A DNA stretch of 64,000 nucleotides from Candidatus Saccharibacteria bacterium oral taxon 488. Lineage in GTDB: Bacteria > Patescibacteriota > Saccharimonadia > Saccharimonadales > Saccharimonadaceae. Shown here in pieces: positions 16,636 through 26,019 of the stretch. Position 1 is the stretch's first letter, and each line of letters starts with the position of its first letter. Location: assembly GCA_013099015.1 (NCBI GenBank), contig CP039998.1:744001-808000 (forward strand). The letters are read 5' to 3'. Made by a program: the position numbers and the translations under genes. The notes below the pieces were generated by a model. It worked only from the letters and a program-made list of their open reading frames with translations. It ran no database searches and was not told the DNA's origin.

Positions 16636-17076
16636 TTATTTTTGCAAGTTCTGACTCGTCCGCCGCGCACCAAAGAGGAAATTGATCCACTGCTGGAAGT
16701 TACTGGTCGGTTGCTTTTGCGGCGTATTATGGGCAGTCGGTTGCTGCTTGGCCGCGTCGGTTGACGGCACGATCAGCAACTTTTCGCCAGGCGAGCCACG
16801 GCCCAGGCGCTGGCGCACTGCGAGATCGAGGTATTCGTCACTTTCATAATATTTTGATTCATATGCCAACAGTTCAGTGCGCAATTTCTCGACCGTCAGC
16901 TGGTACTTTTTTTGATCGACCATCTGCTGCAATTCATAATTGCGCTGCATCGATTCAATCGACCCCCACGCCCAACTCAGCGCGATCAGCGCCGCCGCCG
17001 CAACCACAACATTATTCAGCGTCAAATAATCGTGACGCACGTGGTACCAAAATCGTTTGAGTTTCAGCGTGTTCAT
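16636..17076 (-). CDS. FtsB/DivIC-like septum protein
   Basis: The 146-residue protein has a short basic N-terminus, one membrane helix (about 22-40), then a coiled coil (ELQQMVDQKKYQLTVEKLRTELLAYESKYYES) ending in DEYLDLAVRQRLGRGSPGEKLLIVP, the C-terminal signature of FtsB/DivIC. These link FtsQ/DivIB and FtsL at the division septum. A Gln/Pro-rich tail follows. A promoter TTGACT-17-CATAAT sits upstream; no Shine-Dalgarno is obvious. Confidence 0.87.
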   Translation of the reverse strand: MNTLKLKRFWYHVRHDYLTLNNVVVAAAALIALSWAWGSIESMQRNYELQQMVDQKKYQLTVEKLRTELLAYESKYYESDEYLDLAVRQRLGRGSPGEKLLIVPSTDAAKQQPTAHNTPQKQPTSNFQQWINFLFGARRTSQNLQK

Positions 17077-17103
17077 GTTGGTTTTATCAGAAGGTATGGC
17101 TAT

Positions 17104-17132
17104 ATTATGAGGGGTCGGGCGGGGTTAGTCAA
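17104..17132 (-). promoter_or_regulatory. Promoter of the ftsB-like gene
   Basis: On the minus strand TTGACT, a 17-base spacer and CATAAT, ending about 28 bases before the ATG. Confidence 0.65.
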
Positions 17133-17266
17133 GATGGGCGGATCTGCAGATGATTTTACTGGGTGATCATAGCATAAATGGCTAAACATTAGTAAGGGCC
17201 AAGCGGTAGGGGGGCTAGTAGCAATCTAGCGAAATTACCAGTCCATTCCGACCGCCTGTAGTAAAC

Positions 17267-18040
17267 TCAGTGCACTAGTTCCATAAACTCGGAAGAATTC
17301 ACATAGTCAAACTCACATGCCAGATGGTCGCTCAGGAGGTTGTTAACATTCAAGGGACGTGGCACCGCAGCATCGAGATATATGGCGGCAATGAGCGCCG
17401 TCGATAAGCTGTGGCGAAGATTGAGTACGGCAAGCTTTTCAAAGATATCCGCCTGATGTGTTTCGAGGTAGGTTTTGTGTAGCTTAGTCATCGAGCCCTT
17501 CGCGAGCTCTGGCTGCGTCACGTCAAGCCCAAGATCCTCAGCCACATCGACGAGGCGCCGACTGGCTATCGGCGTCAGACGATCGACATCGTACCTCGTA
17601 TCAATTACCGCCTGGTTTTGCCGCCGCTCTCTCCACTTGTCGTATAGCCAATCCACCTGTTCCGTCGCAATTGGCGACGACCGTTTCAGTACTGACAAAT
17701 CGGCACAGAGTTGGTGGCCTGCAAAGGTCACGCTGGATAATGTCCGCAAGGAAGCGATATCTAGCTCGATCATCTCCAGAAGCCGCGGCACCTCGTCTTC
17801 TGATTCTAGATAGACTGACTTGAACCCAAATTCAAGTAGGCTCTGATCCTCCAGCGAATCAAAATGTGCAAGGTCAATGATGGACCACGAGTAGCAAAAC
17901 GGTTTTGATGCTCCCCGAACCCGGAAATTCTTTGTCCACTCAACATCGAGCGCAGCCACGAGACTTCGTTCTCGACTAAACGGGCGCTCTGGGTCACCAA
18001 ACGGGCGTTCTGCCCATTGCAAGTTTGTTCTCAGGTGCAT
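17267..18040 (-). CDS. DEDD-type 3'-5' exonuclease-like protein
   Basis: VAALDVEWTKNF near residue 30 matches Exo motif I (D-x-E), SVTFAGHQLCADLSVL near 105 matches Exo II, and VIDTRYDVDRLTP..RRLVDVAEDLGLDV plus a helix RHSLSTALIAAIYL resemble the C-terminal part of RNase T/WRN-like nucleases. In the last helix the expected Asp is replaced by His/Ser, so activity is uncertain. I use the ATG giving MHLRTN; an in-frame TTG lies five codons upstream. It follows a small gene by 38 bases. Confidence 0.65.
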   Translation of the reverse strand: MHLRTNLQWAERPFGDPERPFSRERSLVAALDVEWTKNFRVRGASKPFCYSWSIIDLAHFDSLEDQSLLEFGFKSVYLESEDEVPRLLEMIELDIASLRTLSSVTFAGHQLCADLSVLKRSSPIATEQVDWLYDKWRERRQNQAVIDTRYDVDRLTPIASRRLVDVAEDLGLDVTQPELAKGSMTKLHKTYLETHQADIFEKLAVLNLRHSLSTALIAAIYLDAAVPRPLNVNNLLSDHLACEFDYVNSSEFMELVH

Positions 18041-18078
18041 CGTTGTGTATATCAAATGAACGCTGATTTTTCTCTTTC

Positions 18079-18282
18079 TTAATCATCTCCTGTCAATTGC
18101 TTAGGAATAGACAGTGTGCCGCTACTATCAATATCTAGCTCTCCATCCTCAATAGCATCCCAAAGAATACGCGTGGCGCTTTCTTCAGTAGCTCCACGTT
18201 CTACGAGCGCCCACAGAGCATCGCTGAAATCAACACCACCAGCACTAATATGATCTGTCTCTGGAAGCTTCGGATCCTCCAT
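18079..18282 (-). CDS. Small acidic protein, unknown
   Basis: The 67-residue product (MEDPKLPETDHIS..) is strongly acidic, with a central amphipathic helix. GGAGGT six bases before ATG gives a strong start. It lies between tRNA-Ile and the exonuclease-like gene on the same strand and could share the tRNA transcript. No family recognised. Confidence 0.7.
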   Translation of the reverse strand: MEDPKLPETDHISAGGVDFSDALWALVERGATEESATRILWDAIEDGELDIDSSGTLSIPKQLTGDD

Positions 18283-18310
18283 ATTACCTCCATTTACTTG
18301 GGTGATTTCG

Positions 18311-18386
18311 TGGTGGGGGTGGCTGGGATCGAACCAGCGACCAACAGGTTATGAGCCCGCTGCTCTAACCGCTGAGCTACACCCCC
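18311..18386 (-). tRNA. tRNA with CAT anticodon, probably lysidine-modified Ile2
   Basis: A 76-base cloverleaf with encoded CCA: acceptor GGGGGTG/CACCCCC, loop CTCATAA. The core (AGCTCAGCGGTTAGAGCAG .. TTGGTCGCTGGTTC) closely follows E. coli tRNA-Ile2, the TilS substrate, rather than tRNA-Met. The assignment is by resemblance only. Confidence 0.9.
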
Positions 18387-18453
18387 ATGAGCGATATTAT
18401 ACCGTAAAAGCGGCCAAGTGAGAAGTGCCGTCAATTCCCCCCACTACCGACCG

Positions 18454-18816
18454 TCAAGCCGCTCGCGCCTTCCTGAATGCAGCGCGCGCCATTACAATTC
18501 CGTCCCTATTTGTCTGTTTTTGTTCCTCGGTTAACGGGCCCTGTCCTGATGCGTCATGGGCTTGTTGCGTGCGTGTATCAAACGCTGCAAAATAACTGCG
18601 TTTGCGAGATCGTGGCTTCTTATCCGCGGGGATATTCTGATCAGATAGTCGCTCATCAACCGCATGGGCGTTCTGATCAGCCGGCGGTTTAAGCCCAAGT
18701 GCCCATCGCGCTCCATAATATGAACAGCCTGTTTTATCGACAAGTTCATCAACCCTTTTCCACTCCGCATCAGTTAGTTCACGGCCCCGCTCACCAGTCT
18801 GCAACAGTTCACTCAT
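18454..18816 (-). CDS. Hypothetical protein
   Basis: The 120-residue protein is charged and probably partly disordered. The first 50 residues look helical (LTDAEWKRVDELVDKTGCSYYGARWALGL), and a basic patch KKPRSRKRSYFAAFD sits centrally. There is no membrane segment. ATG is preceded by an A/T-rich stretch with a weak -10 and no Shine-Dalgarno. Family unknown. Confidence 0.6.
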   Translation of the reverse strand: MSELLQTGERGRELTDAEWKRVDELVDKTGCSYYGARWALGLKPPADQNAHAVDERLSDQNIPADKKPRSRKRSYFAAFDTRTQQAHDASGQGPLTEEQKQTNRDGIVMARAAFRKARAA

Positions 18817-18884
18817 AATTAGTAAATATCACATTTTACTCATAAAAGCAATACTATCTTGGCTCCATAGCCCCCTCACCACAA

Positions 18885-18912
18885 AAAGACTCCCGCATGA
18901 GCGAGAGTCTTT
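18885..18912. terminator. Intrinsic terminator
   Basis: AAAGACTCTCGC and GCGGGAGTCTTT form a stem with a 4-base loop followed by TT on the minus strand, ending the 68-residue gene upstream. Confidence 0.8.
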
Positions 18913-18969
18913 GAGGCACCTGTTTGTTTGATACTATTGTACTGGTAACCAGGTGTATAATGCAAGTGC

Positions 18970-19176
18970 TTATTTCTTCTTTTTGATCGTCAAGAAGCCG
19001 TTGCGTGGATTTTCGGTAACGATCCGATCATCTGGCAAGTCGCATGGCTCGCCCTTGGCGTTCTTTTCAACCTTGGCGAAAAAATAAATCGTCTGCGTTT
19101 TGCCACCGCGCAGCGTGACTTCGGTTTTATGCAAGTAGTATGTAATGCCTTTTGAGTTTGTGTGCTTATAAGCCAT
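18970..19176 (-). CDS. Small basic protein, likely conserved in the lineage
   Basis: A 68-residue, Lys-rich protein (MAYKHTNSKGITYYLHKTEVTL..) predicted to be mostly beta, with the C-terminus NPRNGFLTIKKKK. AGGAGG at seven bases from ATG and a clean terminator make it a monocistronic, probably well-expressed gene. Size and charge suggest a nucleic-acid-binding role, but there is no diagnostic motif. Confidence 0.8.
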   Translation of the reverse strand: MAYKHTNSKGITYYLHKTEVTLRGGKTQTIYFFAKVEKNAKGEPCDLPDDRIVTENPRNGFLTIKKKK

Positions 19177-19239
19177 TCGTATACCTCCTGTTAGTATTAT
19201 ACTATTCTAGATTAGCGCCTCTGTTGACCCCTGTCAAGC

Positions 19240-19902
19240 CTAAAGCGGTTTTTGACGATATCGAAGCAGCAGTTTCAATACCGCCAAAGCCACCAGTCGA
19301 GCAATGATAATCAGCACAATTACCCCTGTTACCACCAATGACCAGCCCGCCAAGTCCGATGACCAGAGCGGCGGCACAAATGTCTGATAATACGGCGCGG
19401 TGGATGGCGGTGTAAATTTGAGGTCAAGCGACGAAGCAGCCGGGTACTTCGCCCATTCATCATTGATACAGCTGACGTAGCGCGGGTCGGCCGTAGCATA
19501 AAATCGCCCCCAACCGCCAGCCTGTGCTCGAGCGTCACACACTTGGCGGACTTTGGCGACCGTGTCGTTGCTGGAACGAGAGGCCGACTTTGACTCAAAC
19601 TCTTTCCAGGCCGCCTCGTAGGCCCGCTTGTACGAGTGCTCCAGAGCGATGCGTCCCGGATCGGCGTTCATGTGCGCGACCACGTAGCGCTGCAAGTCGT
19701 ACACCCGCCGCTCCAGCGCGCCCTCGTCGCCCTCCTTGTCGGCGTTAATGACGGCGTCACGGCGCTCGATCATGCCAATATTATTTAGCCTGAGGAATGT
19801 CGCACTAACAAACGACGCCATCACCAGCAAAATGACCAGCTGCCATGTCTTGATTTCTTCCAGCCGCCGGATCGCCCGACGCGTGCCTCGCTTATCTGCC
19901 AT
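19240..19902 (-). CDS. Membrane protein with two helices and an external domain
   Basis: The 220 residues have a basic N-terminus, a helix at about 20-38, a 130-residue polar region holding two cysteines (VRQVCDARAQAGGW, RYVSCINDEW) that could form a disulphide outside the cell, and a second helix near 185-210 with a basic tail. GGTGGGG precedes ATG, with TATAAT about 20 bases upstream. It is divergent from murC. Function unknown. Confidence 0.7.
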   Translation of the reverse strand: MADKRGTRRAIRRLEEIKTWQLVILLVMASFVSATFLRLNNIGMIERRDAVINADKEGDEGALERRVYDLQRYVVAHMNADPGRIALEHSYKRAYEAAWKEFESKSASRSSNDTVAKVRQVCDARAQAGGWGRFYATADPRYVSCINDEWAKYPAASSLDLKFTPPSTAPYYQTFVPPLWSSDLAGWSLVVTGVIVLIIIARLVALAVLKLLLRYRQKPL

Positions 19903-19971
19903 TCCCCACCTTTCTCAAGTCCATTATACCAAAGATACTGGGTGAATGCGACACGGGGCTAGCGTCAGTGG

Positions 19972-19977
19972 TATAAT
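19972..19977 (+). promoter_or_regulatory. -10 element of leaderless murC
   Basis: Consensus TATAAT ends exactly six bases before the murC ATG, and no Shine-Dalgarno fits between. Transcription should begin at or within a base of the A of ATG. It is a clear example of a pattern seen at many genes here. Confidence 0.7.
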
Positions 19978-19983
19978 GACGCT

Positions 19984-21249
19984 ATGAGAATTTATTTTTC
20001 GGGAATTGGTGGCGTGGCGATTGGGCCACTGGCAGAAATGGCCATCGGCGCTGGACACGAAGTCTGTGGCTCTGACCGAGCGGCCGGCTTGATGACGGAG
20101 GCACTCAGACGGGATGGGATCACCGTGTCGTTTGACCAGTCAGGCGAGTTTTTACATAGCGAACATCAGCAGGCACCCTTTGACTGGTTCGTGTATACGG
20201 CGGCCTTGCCAGCGGATCATCCAGAGTTGGTACTGGCCAGGCAGCTAGGGATTCGCACCAGCAAGCGTGACGAGCTACTCGCTCAGATTATCGCCGACAA
20301 GCAGCTCAAGCTCATCGCCGTCACCGGTACGCACGGCAAGACGACGACGACCGGTATGTTGGTGTGGACCCTGCAGCAGCTCGGCGTGCCGGTGAGCTAC
20401 CTAGTTGGCTCGACGCTTAGTTTTGGCCCGAGCGGTCGGTTTGATCCGGCCAGTCAGTTTTTGGTGTATGAATGCGACGAGTTTGATCGTAATTTCCTTC
20501 ACTTTTCGCCGTGGCTGAGCCTCATTACCGCAGTCGATTATGACCATCCCGACACCTTTCCGACGCCAGATGATTACCGAGCGGCGTTTCGGCAATTTGG
20601 CGAGCAGTCGACGCGGGTGGTCGCGTGGCGAGAGGACGCTGACGTATTTACTCCGGCCAACGTAACAGTGCTTGAGCAGACTGATCCCCAGACAACGCTG
20701 GCTGGCGAACACAACCGGCATAACGGCACGCTGGCAGCACGGGCGGTGATGACGGTGCGAGAGGCGGCTGCCCTTGAGATTGAGACTGAGGCGATTATCA
20801 CGGCACTCAACACCTTTCCGGGTACCGGCCGGCGCTTTGAGAAGCTAGCTGACAATCTCTACACCGACTACGGCCATCATCCGTCGGAGATTGCCGCTAC
20901 GCTGCAGCTGGCTCATGAGCTAAATGACCGCGTGGTGCTCGTCTACCAGCCACACCAAAATATTCGCCAGCACGAAGTTCGTGAACGCTACACTGATGAG
21001 CTTTTCATGCATGCTGACGAGATATATTGGCTGCCGACGTATTTGACCCGCGAAGACCCAAACCTGCCGGTGCTGACACCGGAGGAATTGACGCGCCAAT
21101 TGACAACGGACAAGGTACATATCGCGCAGCTAGACGAGGCGCTATGGCACACGATTGAACAGCAACGAGCGCGCGGCGCGCTGGTACTCGGTATGGGTGC
21201 CGGGACAATCGACGGGTGGCTGCGCGAGCAATTAGGTCGCAGCGCCTGA
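19984..21249 (+). CDS. murC: UDP-N-acetylmuramate-L-alanine ligase MurC
   Basis: Three Mur ligase domains are visible: the N-terminal Rossmann part with SGIGGVAIGPLAEMAIGAGHEVCGSD, the ATP-binding GTHGKTTT (115-122) and Mg-binding ECDEFDRNF region, and a C-terminal domain beginning with FPGTGRRFEKL and YGHHPSEIAATL. MurC adds L-Ala to UDP-MurNAc in cytoplasmic peptidoglycan synthesis. The 421-residue length is slightly short for MurC. The close relative Mpl is less likely but not excluded by sight. It is transcribed alone from a leaderless promoter. Confidence 0.88.
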   Translation: MRIYFSGIGGVAIGPLAEMAIGAGHEVCGSDRAAGLMTEALRRDGITVSFDQSGEFLHSEHQQAPFDWFVYTAALPADHPELVLARQLGIRTSKRDELLAQIIADKQLKLIAVTGTHGKTTTTGMLVWTLQQLGVPVSYLVGSTLSFGPSGRFDPASQFLVYECDEFDRNFLHFSPWLSLITAVDYDHPDTFPTPDDYRAAFRQFGEQSTRVVAWREDADVFTPANVTVLEQTDPQTTLAGEHNRHNGTLAARAVMTVREAAALEIETEAIITALNTFPGTGRRFEKLADNLYTDYGHHPSEIAATLQLAHELNDRVVLVYQPHQNIRQHEVRERYTDELFMHADEIYWLPTYLTREDPNLPVLTPEELTRQLTTDKVHIAQLDEALWHTIEQQRARGALVLGMGAGTIDGWLREQLGRSA

Positions 21250-21260
21250 TCACGGTTCGC

Positions 21261-21920
21261 CTACTCGTCAGGCTCACCACCAAGCGCCGCCCGGATATCA
21301 TCATACGAAAATCCCTGACGGGCCAGATACGCCATAAATTTTTGTTGAGCGCCGGCGTATTTGTGGCGTTTTTTAGCGATAATTTTTTGCAGCTCCTCGT
21401 CGTCGGAGCGGATATTTTCGCTAACTAACTGTTCTATCGTCTCGCGGTCAATCCCCTTTTGCGCTAGTTCCAATTTTAGCCGCCTGACACTAGTGCCTTT
21501 CTGTAAAAAACGATGTTCCAGCCAAAAGCGCGCAAACTTCTCATCATCGAGGTATTTTTTTTCAATCAGCCGCGCCAGCACCCGCTCGGTAATTTCCGGT
21601 TTCACGCCTGGACGCTCAGTAATTTCACCAGTCTTTGGCGAGCGCTTTTTGGTCGGCCTGGTTTTACGCCACAAATAATCGCGCACTTCTTTAACCGAGC
21701 GCGGCCGCGCCAAGCAATACTCCATAGCGCGCGCGTACAACTTACCAAACTGACTCTCGTTCTCCAGTGCTGTCAATTCGTCGTCGGTATATTCGCGCCC
21801 AACTTTAATCCCCAGCTCGCCCACCTGAAAGACATCGAGGCTAAAGCGATACTCGCCGTCGACACTCACGTTAACGCGGTTTTTATCACGAGCCTGAAGC
21901 GAGATGTCAGTGATTTTCAT
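21261..21920 (-). CDS. recX: RecA regulator RecX
   Basis: The 219 residues contain the RecX three-helix repeats: KLYARAMEYCLARPRSVKEVRDYL, then ITERVLARLIEKKYLDDEKFARFWLEHRF, RRLKLELAQKGIDRETIEQLV, and a final repeat AQQKFMAYLARQGFSYDDIRAAL. RecX limits RecA filaments. A basic insert (KTRPTKKRSPKTGE) lies between repeats. TATAAT ends six bases before ATG, suggesting a leaderless mRNA. recA is 570 bases away on the same strand. Confidence 0.9.
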   Translation of the reverse strand: MKITDISLQARDKNRVNVSVDGEYRFSLDVFQVGELGIKVGREYTDDELTALENESQFGKLYARAMEYCLARPRSVKEVRDYLWRKTRPTKKRSPKTGEITERPGVKPEITERVLARLIEKKYLDDEKFARFWLEHRFLQKGTSVRRLKLELAQKGIDRETIEQLVSENIRSDDEELQKIIAKKRHKYAGAQQKFMAYLARQGFSYDDIRAALGGEPDE

Positions 21921-21965
21921 AAAAATATTATAACGCGAAGACGGTGAGCTCGCTACTGGCAGAGG

Positions 21966-22486
21966 CTACTCGACTACTTCGACAACCTTACCGTGCACGC
22001 CGTTGTAGCAAGCAGCGGCACGCGGCTCAGTGATGACCGGTAGTTGCCCTGGAATAGCGCTCATATTAACGTCGTCCAGCGTACCGGCCTCGACGCAACC
22101 AAGCGTGATGTGCGGGCGGAACCCATCAACATCCAGCCCTGGGTGAATACCATCCAGTGCCGCGAGTAATTGCTGGCGCGCCTCAACCATCCAGGCAGTT
22201 TTCTGCGTGCGCAGCTCCACCCAAACACAGCCCGCCTTATCTGGCAGGAAGTTGACTCCATCAAGCACCAACCTCCCGAGGACCGGCAGCGCCGCAGCGG
22301 CCGCCTTGAGGCGTGGCATATCTTGCTCAGTCACGTTAATCAATGTCACATGTGGGATAAACTCACCAAAGTCAAGATTCATTGTTTCTGACAAGTCCCG
22401 AAGATACGCATTCTGCTCATTATCAAAGACGAGGCTGACTGATGCCATATGTTTTTCGACTGGATATGCGGTTTCTGCTGCGCGCA

Positions 22487-22487
<1 letters not shown>
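21966..22487 (-). CDS. 2H phosphoesterase (RNA ligase/cyclic phosphodiesterase family)
   Basis: Two H-x-T motifs, HVTL at 46-49 and HITL at 126-129, in a 173-residue protein define the 2H phosphoesterase fold (ThpR/LigT-like). These act on 2'-5' or cyclic phosphate bonds in RNA; the substrate is unknown. The start is GTG overlapping the recA TAG by one base, with AAGGAG properly spaced, so it is translationally coupled to recA. Confidence 0.85.
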
Positions 22488-23557
<1,070 letters not shown>

Positions 23558-23644
23558 ACCTCTCCCTCCGTTATCTTATGCTGTATAGTATACCATAAAT
23601 CAAGCGCCTACCGCGAGCGGTGAAACTTTGCTATAATGGACAAC

Positions 23645-24037
23645 ATGAAACGACAAGCAGGCTTTACGGTGATCGAGGTGTTGGTAGCGATTATATTTCT
23701 CGGTGTAGCCACGGCGGTGGCGTTCACCCAGCTAGTGACGATCCAACGCGAGCACCAAAACGACCGGAAAAAAACCGCTATTAATGCCATGCATTATAGC
23801 CTCGAAGAAGCCTATTACAAGCAGCACGGCTCTTATCCGGAAAAAATTACCGACGAGACACTACCGACCATGGACAAGGAATTACTCAAGGATCCGAGTG
23901 GTAAAAAGCTTGGCGACAATGGCAGCGCCTATCGCTACGAGCCGACTAATTGCCACAGCGGTAAATGTAAATCATATTCGCTCAGAGCCATGCTTGATGG
24001 TGAGGCAGACTTCGTCAAAGACAGCCGCCACAAATAA
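23645..24037 (+). CDS. Type IV pilin-like protein
   Basis: A short basic leader (MKRQAG) is followed by FTVIEVLVAIIFLGVATAVAF, the prepilin peptidase site and hydrophobic helix with the conserved Glu at position 5 of the mature protein. The globular part carries two cysteines (NCHSGKCKSY), a probable D-region disulphide. Saccharibacteria use type IV pili for host contact and movement. TATAAT ends seven bases before this ATG and overlaps an earlier ATG, favouring this leaderless start. No other pilus gene is adjacent. Confidence 0.85.
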   Translation: MKRQAGFTVIEVLVAIIFLGVATAVAFTQLVTIQREHQNDRKKTAINAMHYSLEEAYYKQHGSYPEKITDETLPTMDKELLKDPSGKKLGDNGSAYRYEPTNCHSGKCKSYSLRAMLDGEADFVKDSRHK

Positions 24038-24053
24038 CTAAATCGTGACCAAA

Positions 24054-24911
24054 CTAATCGTAACAGACTGGCCGGCCATTCTTGAAAGCCTCGATGGCAT
24101 TGTTGAGGATGGCCACTTGGTGCTTGGGATTGGCCACGTAATGAAAAATATAAGTCGTCTCCTCACCCTCAGTACTGAGGCGAATGGTGCCGTAGTTAAA
24201 GATCGTCTGGGCGATGCCGGCCTGGAAAAAGCTGGCGTCCTCAATGCTACCGAGGCTCACTGTCTGCTCGTGCCGAACGAAGAGGCTCTGTTGGATTTCC
24301 TGGATGACGCTTTCATTAGTCATGAAAAAGTGATTCTGTAGATACACCCACAGAGTGATCGCGCCGCCCAGCACCACCAAGGCAACGAGCAGTAGCGCGA
24401 TACCCAGCACTGCCCCCGGATTCACCGCCGGAAACAGCGGAATATTAGCGGTTAGCGACGAGAATGAGGCCGCAAATACCAGCAACACCACGACCAACAG
24501 GAGGGTGATGGCTGTAGGAATAACCATACCAATCGGGTGACGCTTGATGTCGAGGATGACATACTCGCCCTCACTGAGATTGAGCTGCGGATAATCACGA
24601 ACGGACTGGTCGTGACGCGCCTTGGTCTCTGGGCTGACTGCGGGAACGGTCGGCTCAATCGGCCGCGCAGCATGAACAACATTTGGTTCGTTAGCGTATT
24701 GGGCACGAATCTGTGGATTGAAATTCTGCCCCTCGATCATCTCTGGCTGGATGGTGACGTGCGAGGTTGGCTGTGGCTCGATTGGCGGTGCAGTCGTCAC
24801 CGGTGGCGGTGTCACGTCAGCCGGCGGATGATGATACAGCGGCCGACCGTCAGAATCATACGCAACCGGCTGGGTATAATCAGGCTCGGGGTTAGTCTGG
24901 TTCGGATTCAT
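24054..24911 (-). CDS. Membrane protein with bacterial PH-like domain
   Basis: Residues 1-110 are Pro/Thr-rich and probably disordered. Two membrane helices follow (about 125-150 and 165-190), then a domain with FFMTNESVIQEIQQSLFVRHEQTVSLGSIEDASFFQAGIAQTIFNYGTIRLST, the bPH2 signature of YdbS/YdbT-type proteins. The function in other bacteria is poorly defined (envelope stress or bacteriocin immunity). TATACT ends seven bases before ATG. It is convergent with the pilin gene. Confidence 0.8.
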   Translation of the reverse strand: MNPNQTNPEPDYTQPVAYDSDGRPLYHHPPADVTPPPVTTAPPIEPQPTSHVTIQPEMIEGQNFNPQIRAQYANEPNVVHAARPIEPTVPAVSPETKARHDQSVRDYPQLNLSEGEYVILDIKRHPIGMVIPTAITLLLVVVLLVFAASFSSLTANIPLFPAVNPGAVLGIALLLVALVVLGGAITLWVYLQNHFFMTNESVIQEIQQSLFVRHEQTVSLGSIEDASFFQAGIAQTIFNYGTIRLSTEGEETTYIFHYVANPKHQVAILNNAIEAFKNGRPVCYD

Positions 24912-24938
24912 TAGTTCTAGTATAGCATATCGGCCGGA

Positions 24939-25964
24939 TTATGCGACGTCACGGACATGTTTTGTCCGATTGTTATGGCGTGGATTACGTTGCGCCACCC
25001 GCCGCAGATCCTCGTGCGCATCAAACTCATCAACAATCTTATGTCCCAGTATCCGCTCAAGCACGTCCTCCAGGCTGACGATACCAACCGTCTCGCGAAA
25101 CTCATTCACCACGATGAACAAGTGATGCCGCACTCGCAGAAACGCCGCCAGCGCGTGTTGCAATGTCTGATCCTCGCGGATGTAATACACCTTTTTCTCC
25201 ATGACGGTTCGTGCCCGCTTGCTCGTCGACGAACGGTTAATTGTCAATAAATCCTGAATATATAGCATCCCCACTATATGATCAATATCGCCCTTGGTCA
25301 CCGGAAAGCGGCTATGCCCGGTCTTGTGCAGCGCGTCCAGCACCAGTGGCCCCAATACCTCGTCCTGATCCACCGTATCAATCACGCTACGCGGCGTCAT
25401 CACTTCCTTGACTGGCACCGTATCAAACGACAATACACCGATGACCATCTTTTTCTCGTCCCGACTGAGCGCCTCGCCCGCCTGCTCGACCATAGTGACG
25501 AGCTCTTCTTTTGACTCAATATCATAGCCGTCATTGGGCATCGGCGCCACCGAGCGAATCATTGCAAACAACGTCGGAAATTTCTCGATCAGCGCCAAAA
25601 TTCGCCCCTCATACCGCTCGTAGAGCCGCTGGGAATATTGCTGCCATAATGAAATCCGCGCCACTGCTCCTATCTCCAATGCGATCACTAGCGAGATAAT
25701 AATACCCAGTAGCCAATGAAACAACTCCACACCGATGACACTGAGCGTCACCAGCAGCACCGCTGCGATCACCCGCTGCAGCGAAAAAATATCCCGCATC
25801 AGCGCATGTCGCTTCAACAAATGCTGCGCATCCTGATCACCACGGCGCGCTCGCCGCTGCAGCTCAAACTTACTGTGTGACGAGGCCTGCGGATGGACAC
25901 CCATCACGATGAGCAGCAGCACGAGGATTACGGCATACAGGATTCCTAGCAAAATATCGCTCAT
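24939..25964 (-). CDS. CBS-pair membrane protein (CNNM/CorC-like)
   Basis: A helix at the N-terminus, two helices near 65-110, then VKEVMTPRSVIDTVDQDEVLGPLVLDALHKTGHSRFPV and HHLFIVVNEFRETVGIVSLEDVLERILG, the two CBS motifs seen after the DUF21 domain of CNNM/CorC proteins. The membrane domain is shorter than the canonical DUF21, so it is an atypical member. Such proteins are linked to Mg/Co handling. The start MSDILLG is chosen because TACAAT ends seven bases upstream; an ATG three codons earlier is possible. Confidence 0.82.
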   Translation of the reverse strand: MSDILLGILYAVILVLLLIVMGVHPQASSHSKFELQRRARRGDQDAQHLLKRHALMRDIFSLQRVIAAVLLVTLSVIGVELFHWLLGIIISLVIALEIGAVARISLWQQYSQRLYERYEGRILALIEKFPTLFAMIRSVAPMPNDGYDIESKEELVTMVEQAGEALSRDEKKMVIGVLSFDTVPVKEVMTPRSVIDTVDQDEVLGPLVLDALHKTGHSRFPVTKGDIDHIVGMLYIQDLLTINRSSTSKRARTVMEKKVYYIREDQTLQHALAAFLRVRHHLFIVVNEFRETVGIVSLEDVLERILGHKIVDEFDAHEDLRRVAQRNPRHNNRTKHVRDVA

Positions 25965-26019
25965 GCTGTTCATTGTATACTTTTTATGCTATAATAGCCA
26001 GAGTTAATTTGGAGGAAGT

